Shown: piece by piece, positions 36,392-45,872 of the stretch
Position numbering within the stretch: position 1 is the first letter of the stretch
How the letters are laid out: every line of letters begins with the position of its first letter
Source of the DNA: Bacillus sp. RAR_GA_16
GTDB taxonomy: Bacteria > Bacillota > Bacilli > Bacillales > Guptibacillaceae
Length of the DNA stretch: 64,000 nt
NCBI RefSeq assembly: GCF_020165985.1
Contig: NZ_JAIUKZ010000007.1
Span: 186,001-250,000, forward strand
Reading direction: 5' to 3'
The notes under the pieces: generated by a model
The model's database searches: none
Seen by the model: the letters and a program-made list of their open reading frames with translations, nothing else
Told to the model about the DNA's origin: nothing
Position numbers and translations under genes: made by a program

Positions 36392-39300
36392 TTACTGATC
36401 ACTCGAATTATTAGTGCTACTGGAATTATTTCCGCTATCGGCACCATTTGAATTGCTGTTTCCGCTATTACCTCCATTACCTCCATTACCTGAGGTAGAG
36501 GCGTTTGTGTTTTCATCATTATTCGTTGTTTCTTCATTTGAAGATGCTTCATTTGAATTGTTCGATTCATCACTCTCATTGTTTGAACCGTCATTTTCAT
36601 TTTCTTCGTTAGCCGAAGCATCATTATTGTCTTCATCTGTTGAAGGCTCAGTGGCTGGCTTTTTCTCAGGTTTTGGCTCCGGTTTTTCTGACCAATCCCC
36701 ACTTGTTACTTTAGCAGAAGCTCCTGATTCGTTACCAGCTACATCTACCGCTGTAACATAATAAGCATATGCACCAGAAGGAATGTTAAATGAACTTCCA
36801 TCAGATGCTTTTATACTTCCTAGTTTCGTAAAGGAATTACTACCATTTGAAGCTCGATAAATGCGATAACCAACAATATCGCTTTCACCTGATGCGCTCC
36901 AATTCAGGGTTTTTCCATTAATTGAAACGCCACCAACAGCACCTGGTTTTTTCCCATTCTCCGAAGCAGTTTCACCTTCTGAGACGATATTTAGATTTTT
37001 TAATTCGGATGGTAAAAGTGATGCAAGATCGACTCCCGAGAAGTAATCTTCTTTAATCATCACACCGCTAGACACAAACTCTGCAGGAGTAGAACTGAGT
37101 GCCTGATAGGTTTTACCGTTAATGACAACATAGCGTCCTTCAGTCAAACTGTCATCCACTTCTGTCGGTACGTACTTTGCATTAAAGAGGTCCGTTTGGA
37201 CAAGGCCAGCTTTCTGACAAAGGTCAGATGCAAGCTTTCCTGAAATGCCACAGAATGAACGCTGCACAATACCAGTTGGCATTTTAAACGATTCTTCTGG
37301 GTCCATTATTTCAGGTTTTGCGTCGTATGCTGCATTTGCAAATAGAGCCCATAAGTTTTTATTCCGTTTTGAATAAAGGTTTGAATCCATCGGTAGTTCG
37401 AGATCATAGCCTGTCCAAACCCCTAGTGAGACGTTTGGATTTACGGCTACAAACCAGGCGTCTTTGTAATTTTGTCCAGTACCTGTTTTACCTGCCCAAT
37501 CAGAAGCAAATTTTAATTTGCTCGGAATATCTTGAGCCGTACCCTGACTGATAACATCGCGCATCATGTCAATCGTAAGGTACGCTGTTTGAGGACTAAA
37601 AACTTCGACTGGTTCTGGTTTTTGTTCGAAAATGGTGTTACCATCGCGATCGACTATTTTATCAATCATATAAGCATCTACGAATTTTCCGCCATTTGCG
37701 AATGTTCCAAAGGCGTTCGTATTTTCTTCGACAGTGACCCCTCTAACTAGGGAACCTATTGAAGTAGCATAATTTGAGCGATCTTCTAATGTTAAAGTAC
37801 TAAATCCCATTTTCATTAAATATTCAGTAGCTTGATAAGAATCCATTTTTTGATATATTTTAGCAGCTGGTACATTATAAGATTTTTCTAATGATGTACG
37901 AGCAGTAACAAGACCGTGAAAGTTTTTACCGTAGTTATCAGGAAGCCAAGGAAGGTTATCAGATGGGAGGTCAGGTATAATATAACCCGGTTGAACTTTC
38001 CCCATCTCCATTGCCGGTGCATAGTCCAGTAATGGTTTCATTGTCGATCCATTAGAACGGTAGGCTCCTGTAGCATGGTTTAATTGCTCCTTACTAAAGT
38101 CGCTTCCTCCAATGAACGATAAGATTTTTCCTGATTTGTTTTCAATTAACATACTTCCCACTTCCATTGGAAGCTCTTTATTAACTAGCTCACCAGTTTC
38201 AGGATCTTGCACTGAGACGGTTTTAGCACCCTGGAAATAATTTGAATTACCCAGAGCTTTATCTTTTGCTTCATTCATTTTATCGTACATATCTTTGTCA
38301 ATTGTCGTATAGATTTTATAGCCATTTTTGCGCAGTTCAATTTCAGCATTACTCATGAACTCTAAGAATACTTCAGAATCTTCCTGAATTTTATCCCACT
38401 TAAGTTCCTTTTGCTTTGCAATTTCAGTCGCGCTCACGCCATTAATATTAGCCTCATAAGTAATTTGATTGTAGTTATCTAAACTCTTCGCAAGCTTCTC
38501 ACCATCATACCCCTCTTCATCAGCGATCTGCTCGGCAAGTACGCGTTTAGCACGATCTTCAATTTCAAATGTAAGATATGGGTATTTCTCAACTGGTGAA
38601 GGTGAAGATGTCGCCAGGTTTTTTTCAATGTCATAGTCTAGCGCCTTGTTGTACTCATCTTTGGTAATCGTTTCTTCTTGATACATGCGGTATAAAACGA
38701 ATTCCATCCGTTCAATTCCGGCTGAAAGATCGTCCTTTACCTCACCCGAATTTGTAAATGGAGTGTATGTATAAGGATTTTTGGGAATACCAGCAATAAA
38801 GGCAGCTTGTGGCAAGTTTAATTCACTTGCATTGATGCCAAATATGCCCTGTGAGGCTGTTTGAACGCCAGCAATGTTATTTCCAGAGGCATTTCGTCCA
38901 TAAGGAACAATGTTAAGATACGCTTCAAGGATTTCATCTTTATTGAAGAAGTTTTCTAGTCGAAGCGCGAGCAACATTTCTTTTGCTTTTCGTTCAAATG
39001 AAACTTCTCTCGTTAAAATTTGGTTTTTTACGAGCTGCTGAGTAAGCGTGCTCCCGCCACTGCGATCATCTGAATTCGTGACTTCTTGCAGTACGGCTCG
39101 TCCAATTGCTTTTGGAACAATACCGTCATGATCATAAAAATATTCATCTTCTGTGGAAATGACCGCCTCTTGTAGAAGAGGAGAAACGTCTTTTAACTCA
39201 ACTTCTTTTCGCTCAATGTCTGAGCGGAAGTTTCCAAGAAATACGTCTCCAGCAAAGTAGACTTCACTGGTTTCTTCATAGTTATAAACGTCACTCTTCA

Positions 39301-39526
39301 TCTCATCGTAAGAGCGAATCGGTTCATCTTTTACAAGCGATGCAAAATATCCTGCACCAACACCACCGGCGAAAAAGGCGCCCATTAGACCAAGCACTAT
39401 AAAGATAAGAAAAAGATTCCAAACGACTTTATAGGCGATTCTGGAGCCGGTTAATATATTGTATTCTTGTAATCTATCAATGAACGCGTTCCACTTCTGC
39501 CTGATAGAAGAAAAAAGCTCTCGCAT
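36392..39526 (-). CDS. Class A penicillin-binding protein, bifunctional, with C-terminal FN3 and low-complexity tail
   Basis: A 1044-residue PBP1A-type enzyme that polymerises and cross-links peptidoglycan outside the membrane. It has a cytoplasmic N-terminus, a transmembrane helix at about 34-60, and a GT51 glycosyltransferase (about 100-280, catalytic Glu in STEDEYFYDHDG near 122, RSGGSTLTQQLVKN). The transpeptidase has SxxK in STMK near 493, SxN in LEKSYNVPAAK and KTG in GKTGTGQNYKDAW near 677. A fibronectin type III-like domain (about 855-935) follows, then a roughly 100-residue Glu/Asn/Ser/Gly-rich tail. The tail is unusual in length and may contact the wall. The start ATG 39526 follows GAGGAGG. 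Confidence 0.92.
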   Translation of the reverse strand: MRELFSSIRQKWNAFIDRLQEYNILTGSRIAYKVVWNLFLIFIVLGLMGAFFAGGVGAGYFASLVKDEPIRSYDEMKSDVYNYEETSEVYFAGDVFLGNFRSDIERKEVELKDVSPLLQEAVISTEDEYFYDHDGIVPKAIGRAVLQEVTNSDDRSGGSTLTQQLVKNQILTREVSFERKAKEMLLALRLENFFNKDEILEAYLNIVPYGRNASGNNIAGVQTASQGIFGINASELNLPQAAFIAGIPKNPYTYTPFTNSGEVKDDLSAGIERMEFVLYRMYQEETITKDEYNKALDYDIEKNLATSSPSPVEKYPYLTFEIEDRAKRVLAEQIADEEGYDGEKLAKSLDNYNQITYEANINGVSATEIAKQKELKWDKIQEDSEVFLEFMSNAEIELRKNGYKIYTTIDKDMYDKMNEAKDKALGNSNYFQGAKTVSVQDPETGELVNKELPMEVGSMLIENKSGKILSFIGGSDFSKEQLNHATGAYRSNGSTMKPLLDYAPAMEMGKVQPGYIIPDLPSDNLPWLPDNYGKNFHGLVTARTSLEKSYNVPAAKIYQKMDSYQATEYLMKMGFSTLTLEDRSNYATSIGSLVRGVTVEENTNAFGTFANGGKFVDAYMIDKIVDRDGNTIFEQKPEPVEVFSPQTAYLTIDMMRDVISQGTAQDIPSKLKFASDWAGKTGTGQNYKDAWFVAVNPNVSLGVWTGYDLELPMDSNLYSKRNKNLWALFANAAYDAKPEIMDPEESFKMPTGIVQRSFCGISGKLASDLCQKAGLVQTDLFNAKYVPTEVDDSLTEGRYVVINGKTYQALSSTPAEFVSSGVMIKEDYFSGVDLASLLPSELKNLNIVSEGETASENGKKPGAVGGVSINGKTLNWSASGESDIVGYRIYRASNGSNSFTKLGSIKASDGSSFNIPSGAYAYYVTAVDVAGNESGASAKVTSGDWSEKPEPKPEKKPATEPSTDEDNNDASANEENENDGSNNESDESNNSNEASSNEETTNNDENTNASTSGNGGNGGNSGNSNSNGADSGNNSSSTNNSSDQ

Positions 39527-39614
39527 TCCTATACCTCCTCAAATTAATCCTATTTATTATAGCATATGTCGTCGAGATTTGTATAAACTGGTAGGAAGTT
39601 CAGTAGGCTTAGAA

Positions 39615-39643
39615 TTGACATGGTTTTTCGTTTGTGCTATTAA
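39615..39643 (+). promoter_or_regulatory. SigA promoter of the tyrS T-box leader
   Basis: Perfect TTGACA at 39615-39620, 17-base spacer, TATTAA at 39638-39643, directly upstream of the T-box leader. Confidence 0.75.
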
Positions 39644-39649
39644 TTTAGA

Positions 39650-39906
39650 TAGCGTTTTTTAATGAACGACATGCCGTGATTGGATGAAGTAGCCTTTTCT
39701 TCCCTTTTTCAGAGAGCTGGTGGTCGGTGAGAACCAGTATAAAGGAAAATGCGAATTACCTCCATGAGCATCTAATGGGAAAGACATTGTCTGTGTAGCA
39801 TTAGACGGTTCAGGCCGTTATCCTGACTGAGTGGAAGAAAGCTGTTTTCTTCAACAAGGGTGGTACCGCGATCAAACTCGTCCCTTTTTAGGGATGGGTT
39901 TTTTTT
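39650..39906 (+). promoter_or_regulatory. Tyrosine T-box riboswitch
   Basis: Leader that reads uncharged tRNA-Tyr and opens tyrS transcription. The specifier codon TAC lies at 39757-39759 in GCGAATTACC. The conserved T-box AAGGGTGGTACCGCG is at 39856-39870. The competing terminator is at 39877-39899 (ACTCGTCCC with GGGATGGGT), followed by eight T. It fills the 437-base gap between the PBP gene and tyrS. Confidence 0.93.
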
Positions 39907-39963
39907 ATGTTTTAAAAACGATATTACGGAAATACTACACGATTAACAAAGGGAGTCGATGAC

Positions 39964-41229
39964 ATGCACATTTTAGATGAATTAGAAGCAAGAGGGCTAT
40001 TAAACCAGGTAACCGATCGAGAAGGATTAGAAAAAGAGCTTAATGAAAATCGAATTGCTCTTTATTCAGGTTTTGATCCAACAGCAGATAGTCTTCATAT
40101 TGGTCATCTTTTACCAGTATTGGCGCTTCGTAGATTTCAACTTGCTGGTCATACGCCAATTGCACTTGTAGGTGGGGCAACGGGACTGATTGGTGATCCA
40201 AGTGGCCGTTCGAATGAACGTACGTTAAATTCCGAGGATATCGTAAAGGAATGGACGAACAAATTACAGGGGCAGCTTGCACGCTTTTTAGATTTCGAAA
40301 CAGAAGCGAATGCTGCCAAAGCTGTAAACAACTATGACTGGATCGGCGAGTTAAACGTCATCCCATTTCTTCGCGATGTAGGTAAGAACTTTGGTCTAAA
40401 CTACATGCTAGCAAAAGATTCAGTAACGTCACGACTTGAAGCCGGGATTTCTTTTACTGAGTTTACGTACATGATTCTACAATCGTATGACTTCCTTCAA
40501 CTGTATCGGAAAGAGAATTGCCGCTTGCAAATTGGAGGTAGCGATCAGTGGGGAAATATCACTGCTGGTCTTGAATTGATTCGTAAAGAAGAAGGAAGCG
40601 AAGAATCATCCAAAGCTTTTGGTGCAACCTTCCCGCTTGTGACGAAAAGTGATGGATCTAAGTTTGGTAAATCTGAAGGTGGTGCAATCTGGTTAGATGC
40701 TGATAAAACTTCTCCATATGAGTTTTATCAATTCTGGATTAATACAGATGATCGCGATGTTGTGAAGTTTCTTTATTACTTTACGTTCTTAAGCATTGAC
40801 GAAATTAAAGAGATTGAAAAGAAACATTTAGAAGCACCAGAAAAAAGAGAAGCGCATCGCACGTTAGCTGAAAACGTAACGAAGCTTGTGCATGGAGAAG
40901 AAAAACTTCAGCAGGCAGTTAATATTTCCGAAGCTCTTTTCAGTGGAGATATTAAGCAATTAACAGCAGATGAAATCCGCTTAGGCTTCAAAGACGTTCC
41001 TTCTTATCATGTAGAAGATCGGGAAAAGGGTCTGATTGATTTATTAGTCGAAGCAGGTATTTCACCTTCTAAGCGTCAGGCAAGAGAAGACGTGAAGAAT
41101 GGTGCTGTATATATTAACGGTGAACGCTGTCAGGAAATGGACAAAGTGATTTCAGAAAGCGATCAAATTGAAAATCAGTACGTCATTATTCGAAGAGGGA
41201 AGAAGAAATATTTCCTCCTTACTTATTAA
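39964..41229 (+). CDS. tyrS: Tyrosyl-tRNA synthetase
   Basis: Class I synthetase charging tRNA-Tyr. The 421-residue protein has YSGFDPTADSLHIGHLLP near residue 35 (HIGH-type motif), QIGGSDQWGNITAG near 190, the KFGKS loop near 231 (KMSKS equivalent) and a C-terminal S4 RNA-binding domain (about 355-415, SPSKRQAREDVKNGAVYING). The start ATG 39964 follows AAGGGAG. Expression is controlled by the upstream T-box. Confidence 0.97.
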   Translation: MHILDELEARGLLNQVTDREGLEKELNENRIALYSGFDPTADSLHIGHLLPVLALRRFQLAGHTPIALVGGATGLIGDPSGRSNERTLNSEDIVKEWTNKLQGQLARFLDFETEANAAKAVNNYDWIGELNVIPFLRDVGKNFGLNYMLAKDSVTSRLEAGISFTEFTYMILQSYDFLQLYRKENCRLQIGGSDQWGNITAGLELIRKEEGSEESSKAFGATFPLVTKSDGSKFGKSEGGAIWLDADKTSPYEFYQFWINTDDRDVVKFLYYFTFLSIDEIKEIEKKHLEAPEKREAHRTLAENVTKLVHGEEKLQQAVNISEALFSGDIKQLTADEIRLGFKDVPSYHVEDREKGLIDLLVEAGISPSKRQAREDVKNGAVYINGERCQEMDKVISESDQIENQYVIIRRGKKKYFLLTY

Positions 41230-41241
41230 TCTTTAAAGAAG

Positions 41242-41263
41242 AGACGCTTAAAGCGTCTTTTTT
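41242..41263 (+). terminator. Terminator after tyrS
   Basis: AGACGCTT and AAGCGTCT (41242-41258), followed by T. Confidence 0.8.
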
Positions 41264-41292
41264 TATTATTTTCCTAGCTATGTAAACATAAG

Positions 41293-41322
41293 AAAAACCC
41301 CGGAATCATTTCCGGGGTTTTT
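41293..41322. terminator. Terminator of rpsD
   Basis: AAAAACCCCGGAA (41293-41305) and TTCCGGGGTTTTT (41310-41322), just downstream of rpsD on the minus strand, with T on both sides. Confidence 0.88.
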
Positions 41323-41331
41323 TGAAACAGC

Positions 41332-41934
41332 TTAACGAGAGTAGTACTCAACGATAAGAGCTTCAGTAATTTCAGCAGGAAGTTCAGAACGCTCAGGAAG
41401 ACGAGAGAACGTACCTTCAAGCTTATCTGCATCGAAAGTAAGGTATTCTGGAACGAAGTTGTTTACTTCGATTGCTTCTTTGATGATGTCAAGGTTGTTT
41501 GACTTCTCACGAACGCTGATGACTTGACCAGTCGCTACGCGGTAAGAAGGGATATCAACGCGTTTGCCATCGACAGTGATGTGGCCGTGGTTAACTAGCT
41601 GACGAGCCTGACGGCGAGTACGAGCTAGACCCAGACGATAAACAAGGTTATCAAGACGAGCTTCAAGAAGAATCATGAAGTTTTCACCGTGAACACCTTT
41701 CATTTTACCAGCATCATCGAAAAGACGACGGAATTGACGCTCAGTCATGCCGTACATGTGACGAAGCTTTTGCTTCTCTTGAAGCTGAAGTCCATATTCA
41801 GAAAGCTTTCTACGCTGGTTAGGTCCGTGTTGACCTGGAGCGTAAGGACGCTTTTCCAATTCTTTACCTGTTCCACTTAGAGAAATACCAAGACGACGAG
41901 AAATTTTCCAACTTGGTCCTGTATAACGAGCCAT
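41332..41934 (-). CDS. rpsD: 30S ribosomal protein S4
   Basis: A 200-residue primary 16S rRNA-binding protein of the small subunit. The N-terminus is [23 protein letters not shown], and the central S4 domain has [39 protein letters not shown]. The start ATG 41934 follows AAAGGAGGAG. It is solitary beside tyrS, as in B. subtilis, and is preceded by a long structured leader. Confidence 0.97.
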   Translation of the reverse strand: MARYTGPSWKISRRLGISLSGTGKELEKRPYAPGQHGPNQRRKLSEYGLQLQEKQKLRHMYGMTERQFRRLFDDAGKMKGVHGENFMILLEARLDNLVYRLGLARTRRQARQLVNHGHITVDGKRVDIPSYRVATGQVISVREKSNNLDIIKEAIEVNNFVPEYLTFDADKLEGTFSRLPERSELPAEITEALIVEYYSR

Positions 41935-42120
41935 AATTAGCTCCTCCTTTATACCATATATTATTGGTATAAAATAAAAACAGTGTCGTGATTCCGGTTT
42001 GCGCACATTGTGTTTTCACACGCCTTCACCTCGACAGCCGGAGGGTACGCGGCGTACCTATTAAAAGGAACACAATGAAATCGCAGCCCGTCACGCTGCT
42101 GCCCATTCTTATTTTACACA
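41935..42120 (-). promoter_or_regulatory. rpsD (S4) autoregulatory leader
   Basis: About 186 transcribed bases precede rpsD on the minus strand. They contain several inverted repeats, including GTACGCCGCGTAC near 42049-42061 and an ATACCA/TGGTAT stem just before the Shine-Dalgarno. In Bacillus, S4 protein represses its own mRNA through a structured leader. I infer the same here from position and length; the exact fold was not computed. Confidence 0.6.
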
Positions 42121-42126
42121 AATGCA

Positions 42127-42155
42127 ATTGTAACTCTTTCAGTTAAGGTTGTCAA
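42127..42155 (-). promoter_or_regulatory. SigA promoter of rpsD
   Basis: On the minus strand TTGACA (42155-42150), 17-base spacer, TACAAT (42132-42127). A near-consensus promoter, as expected for a ribosomal protein gene. Confidence 0.82.
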
Positions 42156-42224
42156 CTTTCGTAGGAATGATATGAACATGAAGAACTCGCACGCCCTTTT
42201 AGGAAGATAAATTCCTCTTCACCT

Positions 42225-42244
42225 TATAATTGAAAACGCTTACA
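42225..42244 (+). promoter_or_regulatory. -10 box directly followed by a cre site, upstream of the methionine gamma-lyase gene
   Basis: TATAAT at 42225-42230 is immediately followed by TGAAAACGCTTACA at 42231-42244, a full match to the cre consensus. CcpA bound there would cover the transcription start and repress. The -35 region is weak. Confidence 0.65.
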
Positions 42245-42280
42245 ATGAAAGGGTAACGTGCGATTTTATAACAGGGGGTT

Positions 42281-43466
42281 ATGACGTTGAAAGGAAAACA
42301 TCGCTTTGAAACAAAAACGATACATGATGGATACGAATCAAAATCACATCACAATAGCCTAGCATCACCGATCTACCAAACATCCACTTTTACTTTTGAA
42401 ACAGCTGAAGCCGGTGAAAAAAGGTTTGCTGGTGAGGAGCCAGGATACATTTATTCTAGATTAGGTAATCCTACTGTTCGAATGTTGGAAGAACGTATAG
42501 CTTCTCTTGAAAATGCTGAGGCAGGACTAGCTTTTGGTTCAGGTATGGCAGCTGTATCTGCGGTTCTTATGCATCTTGTGAAGTCAGGTGACCATATTCT
42601 ATGCTCTGAAGGTGTGTACGGCTGTACTTTTGGGCTACTCAAAATGATAGAAGAGAAATTTGAAGTTGAGCATGACTTGCTTCCGCTCGATTCAGTGGAA
42701 CAAATTCGACAGGCAATTCGTCCAAATACAACAGTGATATATATTGAGACACCCATTAATCCGACACTAAAATTAATTGACCTTGGTATGATCTCTTCTG
42801 TCGCAAAGGAGAAAGGAATTACGGTGGTTGTCGATAACACATTTTCAACCCCTTATTTACAACGTCCAATGGAGTTTGGGTGCGATATTGTGTTACACAG
42901 TGCTACTAAATATATTGGAGGGCATGGAGATGTGGTAGCGGGACTTGTCGTGAGTGATCAGAAGACGATTACTTCCATTGCAAAGAGTACGCAAAAAGAT
43001 ATTGGAGGCATACTTTCTCCTTTTGATGCGTGGTTGCTTCTTCGAGGCCTAAAGACTCTCCCTATCCGAATGGAATCGCCACTGCTCGAATGCTAGAAGC
43101 ATAGTTAAAAAGTTGATTGAGCATCCGGCAGTAACTAACGTGATGTATCCAGGACAAGAAGAATCGCCCTCTTTTTCGATTGCACAAAAGCAGATGAAAA
43201 GCCCGGGTGGGTTAATAAGTTTTGAAATAAAGGGTGGCAAACAAGAAGCGCAACATTTTATGAATCACCTAAGAATGATCAAAATTGCGGTTAGTCTTGG
43301 TGATGCAGAAACGTTAATTCAGCATCCTGCTACAATGACACACGCAGTTGTTCCTGAAGAAGAGAGGAAAAGAATGGGGATTAGTGAATCGCTCATTCGA
43401 CTTTCGATTGGACTTGAAGCCTGGGAAGACATATGGGAGGATATCGAACAAGCGCTTGAAAGATAA
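42281..43466 (+). pseudogene. Methionine gamma-lyase-like PLP enzyme, +1 frameshift at 43073-43077
   Basis: Cys/Met metabolism PLP enzyme. The first frame has SRLGNPTVRMLEERIA near residue 65, the YGCTFGLL segment near residue 113 (the Cys in this position is typical of methionine gamma-lyase rather than cystathionine synthases), and the PLP lysine in HSATKYIGGHGD near 210. It breaks after LPIRM. Removing one base from GAATC at 43073-43077 yields RMDRHCSNARSI, matching the RMDRHC of methionine gamma-lyases, and continues to SLGDAETLIQHPATMTH and a stop at 43466 (394 residues). Product specificity (methanethiol release versus cystathionine cleavage) is inferred. Confidence 0.85.
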
Positions 43467-43508
43467 AACAAACGTCCGTTGGAATAAGCTTTCCAGCGGA
43501 CGTTTGTT
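43467..43508. terminator. Bidirectional terminator
   Basis: An 18-bp stem (43467-43484 with 43491-43508; AACAAACGTCCG against CGGACGTTTGTT) with one G-T pair between converging genes. Confidence 0.75.
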
Positions 43509-43538
43509 CGTTTAAAGATTTTGTGAATGAATTCCGTT

Positions 43539-44024
43539 TTAGAGGAAATCTTGCAATGCTACAGTGAATTTCTCTAAATACTCTTGATCCACTTCATCAA
43601 AGCGCCCCACTTTAGGGCTGTCAATATCAAGAACTCCAAGAAGGGTATCATTAGAAAACATAGGTACTACGATTTCAGATTGAGATGCGGCATCACAGGC
43701 GATATGTCCAGGGAACTCATGAACATTTTCAATTCTCATAGTCTTGCCTTCTTTGGATGCGGTACCGCATACGCCTTTTCCATTCTGAATTCTAACGCAA
43801 GCAGGTAGTCCCTGGAATGGGCCTAAAACAAGTTGATCGGTTTCTTTTTCGTATAAATAAAAACCCACCCAGTTCACGTCTGATAAAAACTGATTTAATA
43901 AAGCAGAAGCATTTGCAAGATTGGCTAGCTGATTCGTTTCCCCATCAAGCAATGCTCTTAATTGTTTAATTACCATTTGATAGTCTTTTTCTCTTTTTCC
44001 TGAATAGGATTCGACTTCAAACAT
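43539..44024 (-). CDS. msrC: Free methionine-R-sulfoxide reductase (GAF domain)
   Basis: A 161-residue single GAF-domain protein of the fRMsr/YtsP family, which reduces free methionine-(R)-sulfoxide with thioredoxin. The catalytic cysteines lie in LPACVRIQNGKGVCGTA near residues 75-91, with DVNWVGFYLYE near 52 and GVLDIDSPKVGRFDE near 128. The start ATG 44024 follows AGAGGTG. It sits between a methionine-degrading enzyme gene and refZ, so it fits the local sulfur theme. Confidence 0.9.
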   Translation of the reverse strand: MFEVESYSGKREKDYQMVIKQLRALLDGETNQLANLANASALLNQFLSDVNWVGFYLYEKETDQLVLGPFQGLPACVRIQNGKGVCGTASKEGKTMRIENVHEFPGHIACDAASQSEIVVPMFSNDTLLGVLDIDSPKVGRFDEVDQEYLEKFTVALQDFL

Positions 44025-44175
44025 GTCAAAACACCTCTTCCTTAACTCGAAATTACGATTATCATATCAAATCTTGTTGATTAACACACATATTTTGTCG
44101 CACGATAATTAAAGGAATAAGCCTGAAATTAACGAATCAGTTAGTTATGATCGAACTCTTTGGAGGTGGTTCCTA

Positions 44176-44829
44176 GTGAAACAGGAGCGAGATACAGTAT
44201 CGAAGCGAAGTGTCATCCAGGCCGCCATTCAACTTTTTAACACGAAAGGATTCCACGGTACTTCAGTTCGTGACATTGCGAGTAAAGCTGATGTAAACGT
44301 TGCACTGATCTCTTATTATTTTAATGGAAAAAAGGGATTAGCAGAGTTTTTGATGACTTCTTTTCTAGAAGGGTACGTCAGTGAGATCGAAACGGCTTAT
44401 CAGCAGCTTGAAGCGCATTCAGCGAAGTCATGTTTAATTGAAGCGATTCACCGTGTGATGGAATATCAATACTTGAATAGACAGTTAGCTCGATTTGTAC
44501 ACCGAGAAATTACGTTCGATTCCGTGCTTGTTCGTGAAATCATGACCACTTATCTCTCGAAAGAAAAGTACTATTTCACGAGGATTTTTGAAGCGGGTTT
44601 TGCAAGAAAGGAATTTCGTCCTCAACCAATCGATTATCTTGTGTTGCAAATGAAAGGAATGCTTTCGATGCCTTTCTTACACCCACAATATATTCTTGAA
44701 GTGCATCACATTCAACCTAATGAACGTTATTTCATTGAAAAATATAACAAACAGTTAAATGAATGGATTCAATTAACTGTTTGTAAGGACAAGAAGTGGG
44801 AGGAGCGACCGCTTGTTATGAACGGTTGA
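44176..44829 (+). CDS. refZ: RefZ, TetR-family regulator of FtsZ placement
   Basis: A 217-residue TetR-family DNA-binding protein. The N-terminal HTH has AAIQLFNTKGFHGTSVRDIASKADVNVALISYYFNGKKGLAEFL. In B. subtilis RefZ (YttP) binds origin-proximal sites and helps move the division septum to the pole and capture the right DNA during sporulation. The start GTG 44176 follows GGAGGTGG. It overlaps the converging hisJ-type gene by 14 bases. ezrA, also acting on FtsZ, is close by. Confidence 0.85.
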   Translation: MKQERDTVSKRSVIQAAIQLFNTKGFHGTSVRDIASKADVNVALISYYFNGKKGLAEFLMTSFLEGYVSEIETAYQQLEAHSAKSCLIEAIHRVMEYQYLNRQLARFVHREITFDSVLVREIMTTYLSKEKYYFTRIFEAGFARKEFRPQPIDYLVLQMKGMLSMPFLHPQYILEVHHIQPNERYFIEKYNKQLNEWIQLTVCKDKKWEERPLVMNG

Positions 44830-45649
44830 ATTTATTTGGCATTTGAAGTTGCTGAGTAATCAACCTTTCTGCTCCTTGACCAATCCCTTTTGCACTATGG
44901 GCATCGGAGCCATAGACGAAAGGGATTTCTCGTTTTAACGCTTCTTGAACGACTCGGTCGCTTGGATAAGGTTCACCACAAAGTGGCTTTACTGTTCCGG
45001 CACCATTATAGTCGAGGGTATAGCCCCTCTCTTTAACCGCATCAAGAATACTTGTGATTTCTGTATTAAACTCATTTTCATATGGGAATTTTTTTTGGAA
45101 TTTATTGACGAGAGTGATATGACCTATTCGTGTTGGCTTGTAATTTCCTAAATTTGAACAAACGGACTTTAATACAGTTTCATAATATTTCTTATGAACT
45201 TTCTCCACTGAACCCAATGAGTGAACCAAGTCATCAAATGTCTCAGGGCTATAGTCAAGACAGGTGTATTTATCGCCATGTTTTATAAAGTGGACAGAAA
45301 GAATAGCATCATCTAAATAGGGACCAATTAAATCGAGTAATTGTTTTGTTTCTTCCTCATATCCTTCAACATAATCGACTTCAAGTCCGCTATTAATCTC
45401 AATGAAGCCCCTATACTTTTCCTTCAATTGTTGAATGGAATTAAAATAGCTATGGACAACTTCCCATTTCATCCCACTGTCCTTATTTGGAACTGGATCA
45501 ATAAAGCTTTTTGGTAGAGGCGCGTGTTCTGTAAAGGTCATTCCTTTATAACCTGCTTGAAGTGCTGCTTCTACATACTCTTCTAATTGGTCGGTGGAAC
45601 CATGTGGACAGAAAGGAGAGTGGACATGACCATCATATGAAATACTCAT
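44816..45649 (-). CDS. hisJ: HisJ-type histidinol-phosphatase, PHP family
   Basis: A 277-residue PHP-domain phosphoesterase, the Bacillus (YtvP) histidinol-phosphate phosphatase of histidine synthesis. Metal-binding motifs are DGHVHSPFCPHGS at the N-terminus, MTFTEHAPLP near residue 37, SVHFIKHGD near 120 and FVYGSDAHSAKGIGQGA near 250. The start ATG 45649 is preceded by AGAAGGTG. It is not in a his operon here. The PHP family has other substrates, so the exact reaction is inferred from the YtvP resemblance. Confidence 0.85.
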   Translation of the reverse strand: MSISYDGHVHSPFCPHGSTDQLEEYVEAALQAGYKGMTFTEHAPLPKSFIDPVPNKDSGMKWEVVHSYFNSIQQLKEKYRGFIEINSGLEVDYVEGYEEETKQLLDLIGPYLDDAILSVHFIKHGDKYTCLDYSPETFDDLVHSLGSVEKVHKKYYETVLKSVCSNLGNYKPTRIGHITLVNKFQKKFPYENEFNTEITSILDAVKERGYTLDYNGAGTVKPLCGEPYPSDRVVQEALKREIPFVYGSDAHSAKGIGQGAERLITQQLQMPNKFNRS

Positions 45650-45872
45650 TCTAAAGCACCTTCTTTCAAAAAATGAAAAAGTTTATAATATAATCAAGGA
45701 TTTTAGATGTCGAATATTGAATTTATTTAGTCAAAGAGGTAATTACATGGTATCATAAAAACATTAATGAATTTCCTACATATTTGTTTACAAACGATCT
45801 ATATCTGATGATTTAGACTGCTTAATGAGCATGCATACATAAATTGATGATGTGGAAGAAGGGGTGCTTCCG

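Noticed and set aside
36392-36702. Met/Thr-rich 118-codon ORF overlapping the PBP tail
   Set aside because: It is a shifted-frame shadow of the Glu/Asn/Ser-rich repeats of the PBP C-terminus.
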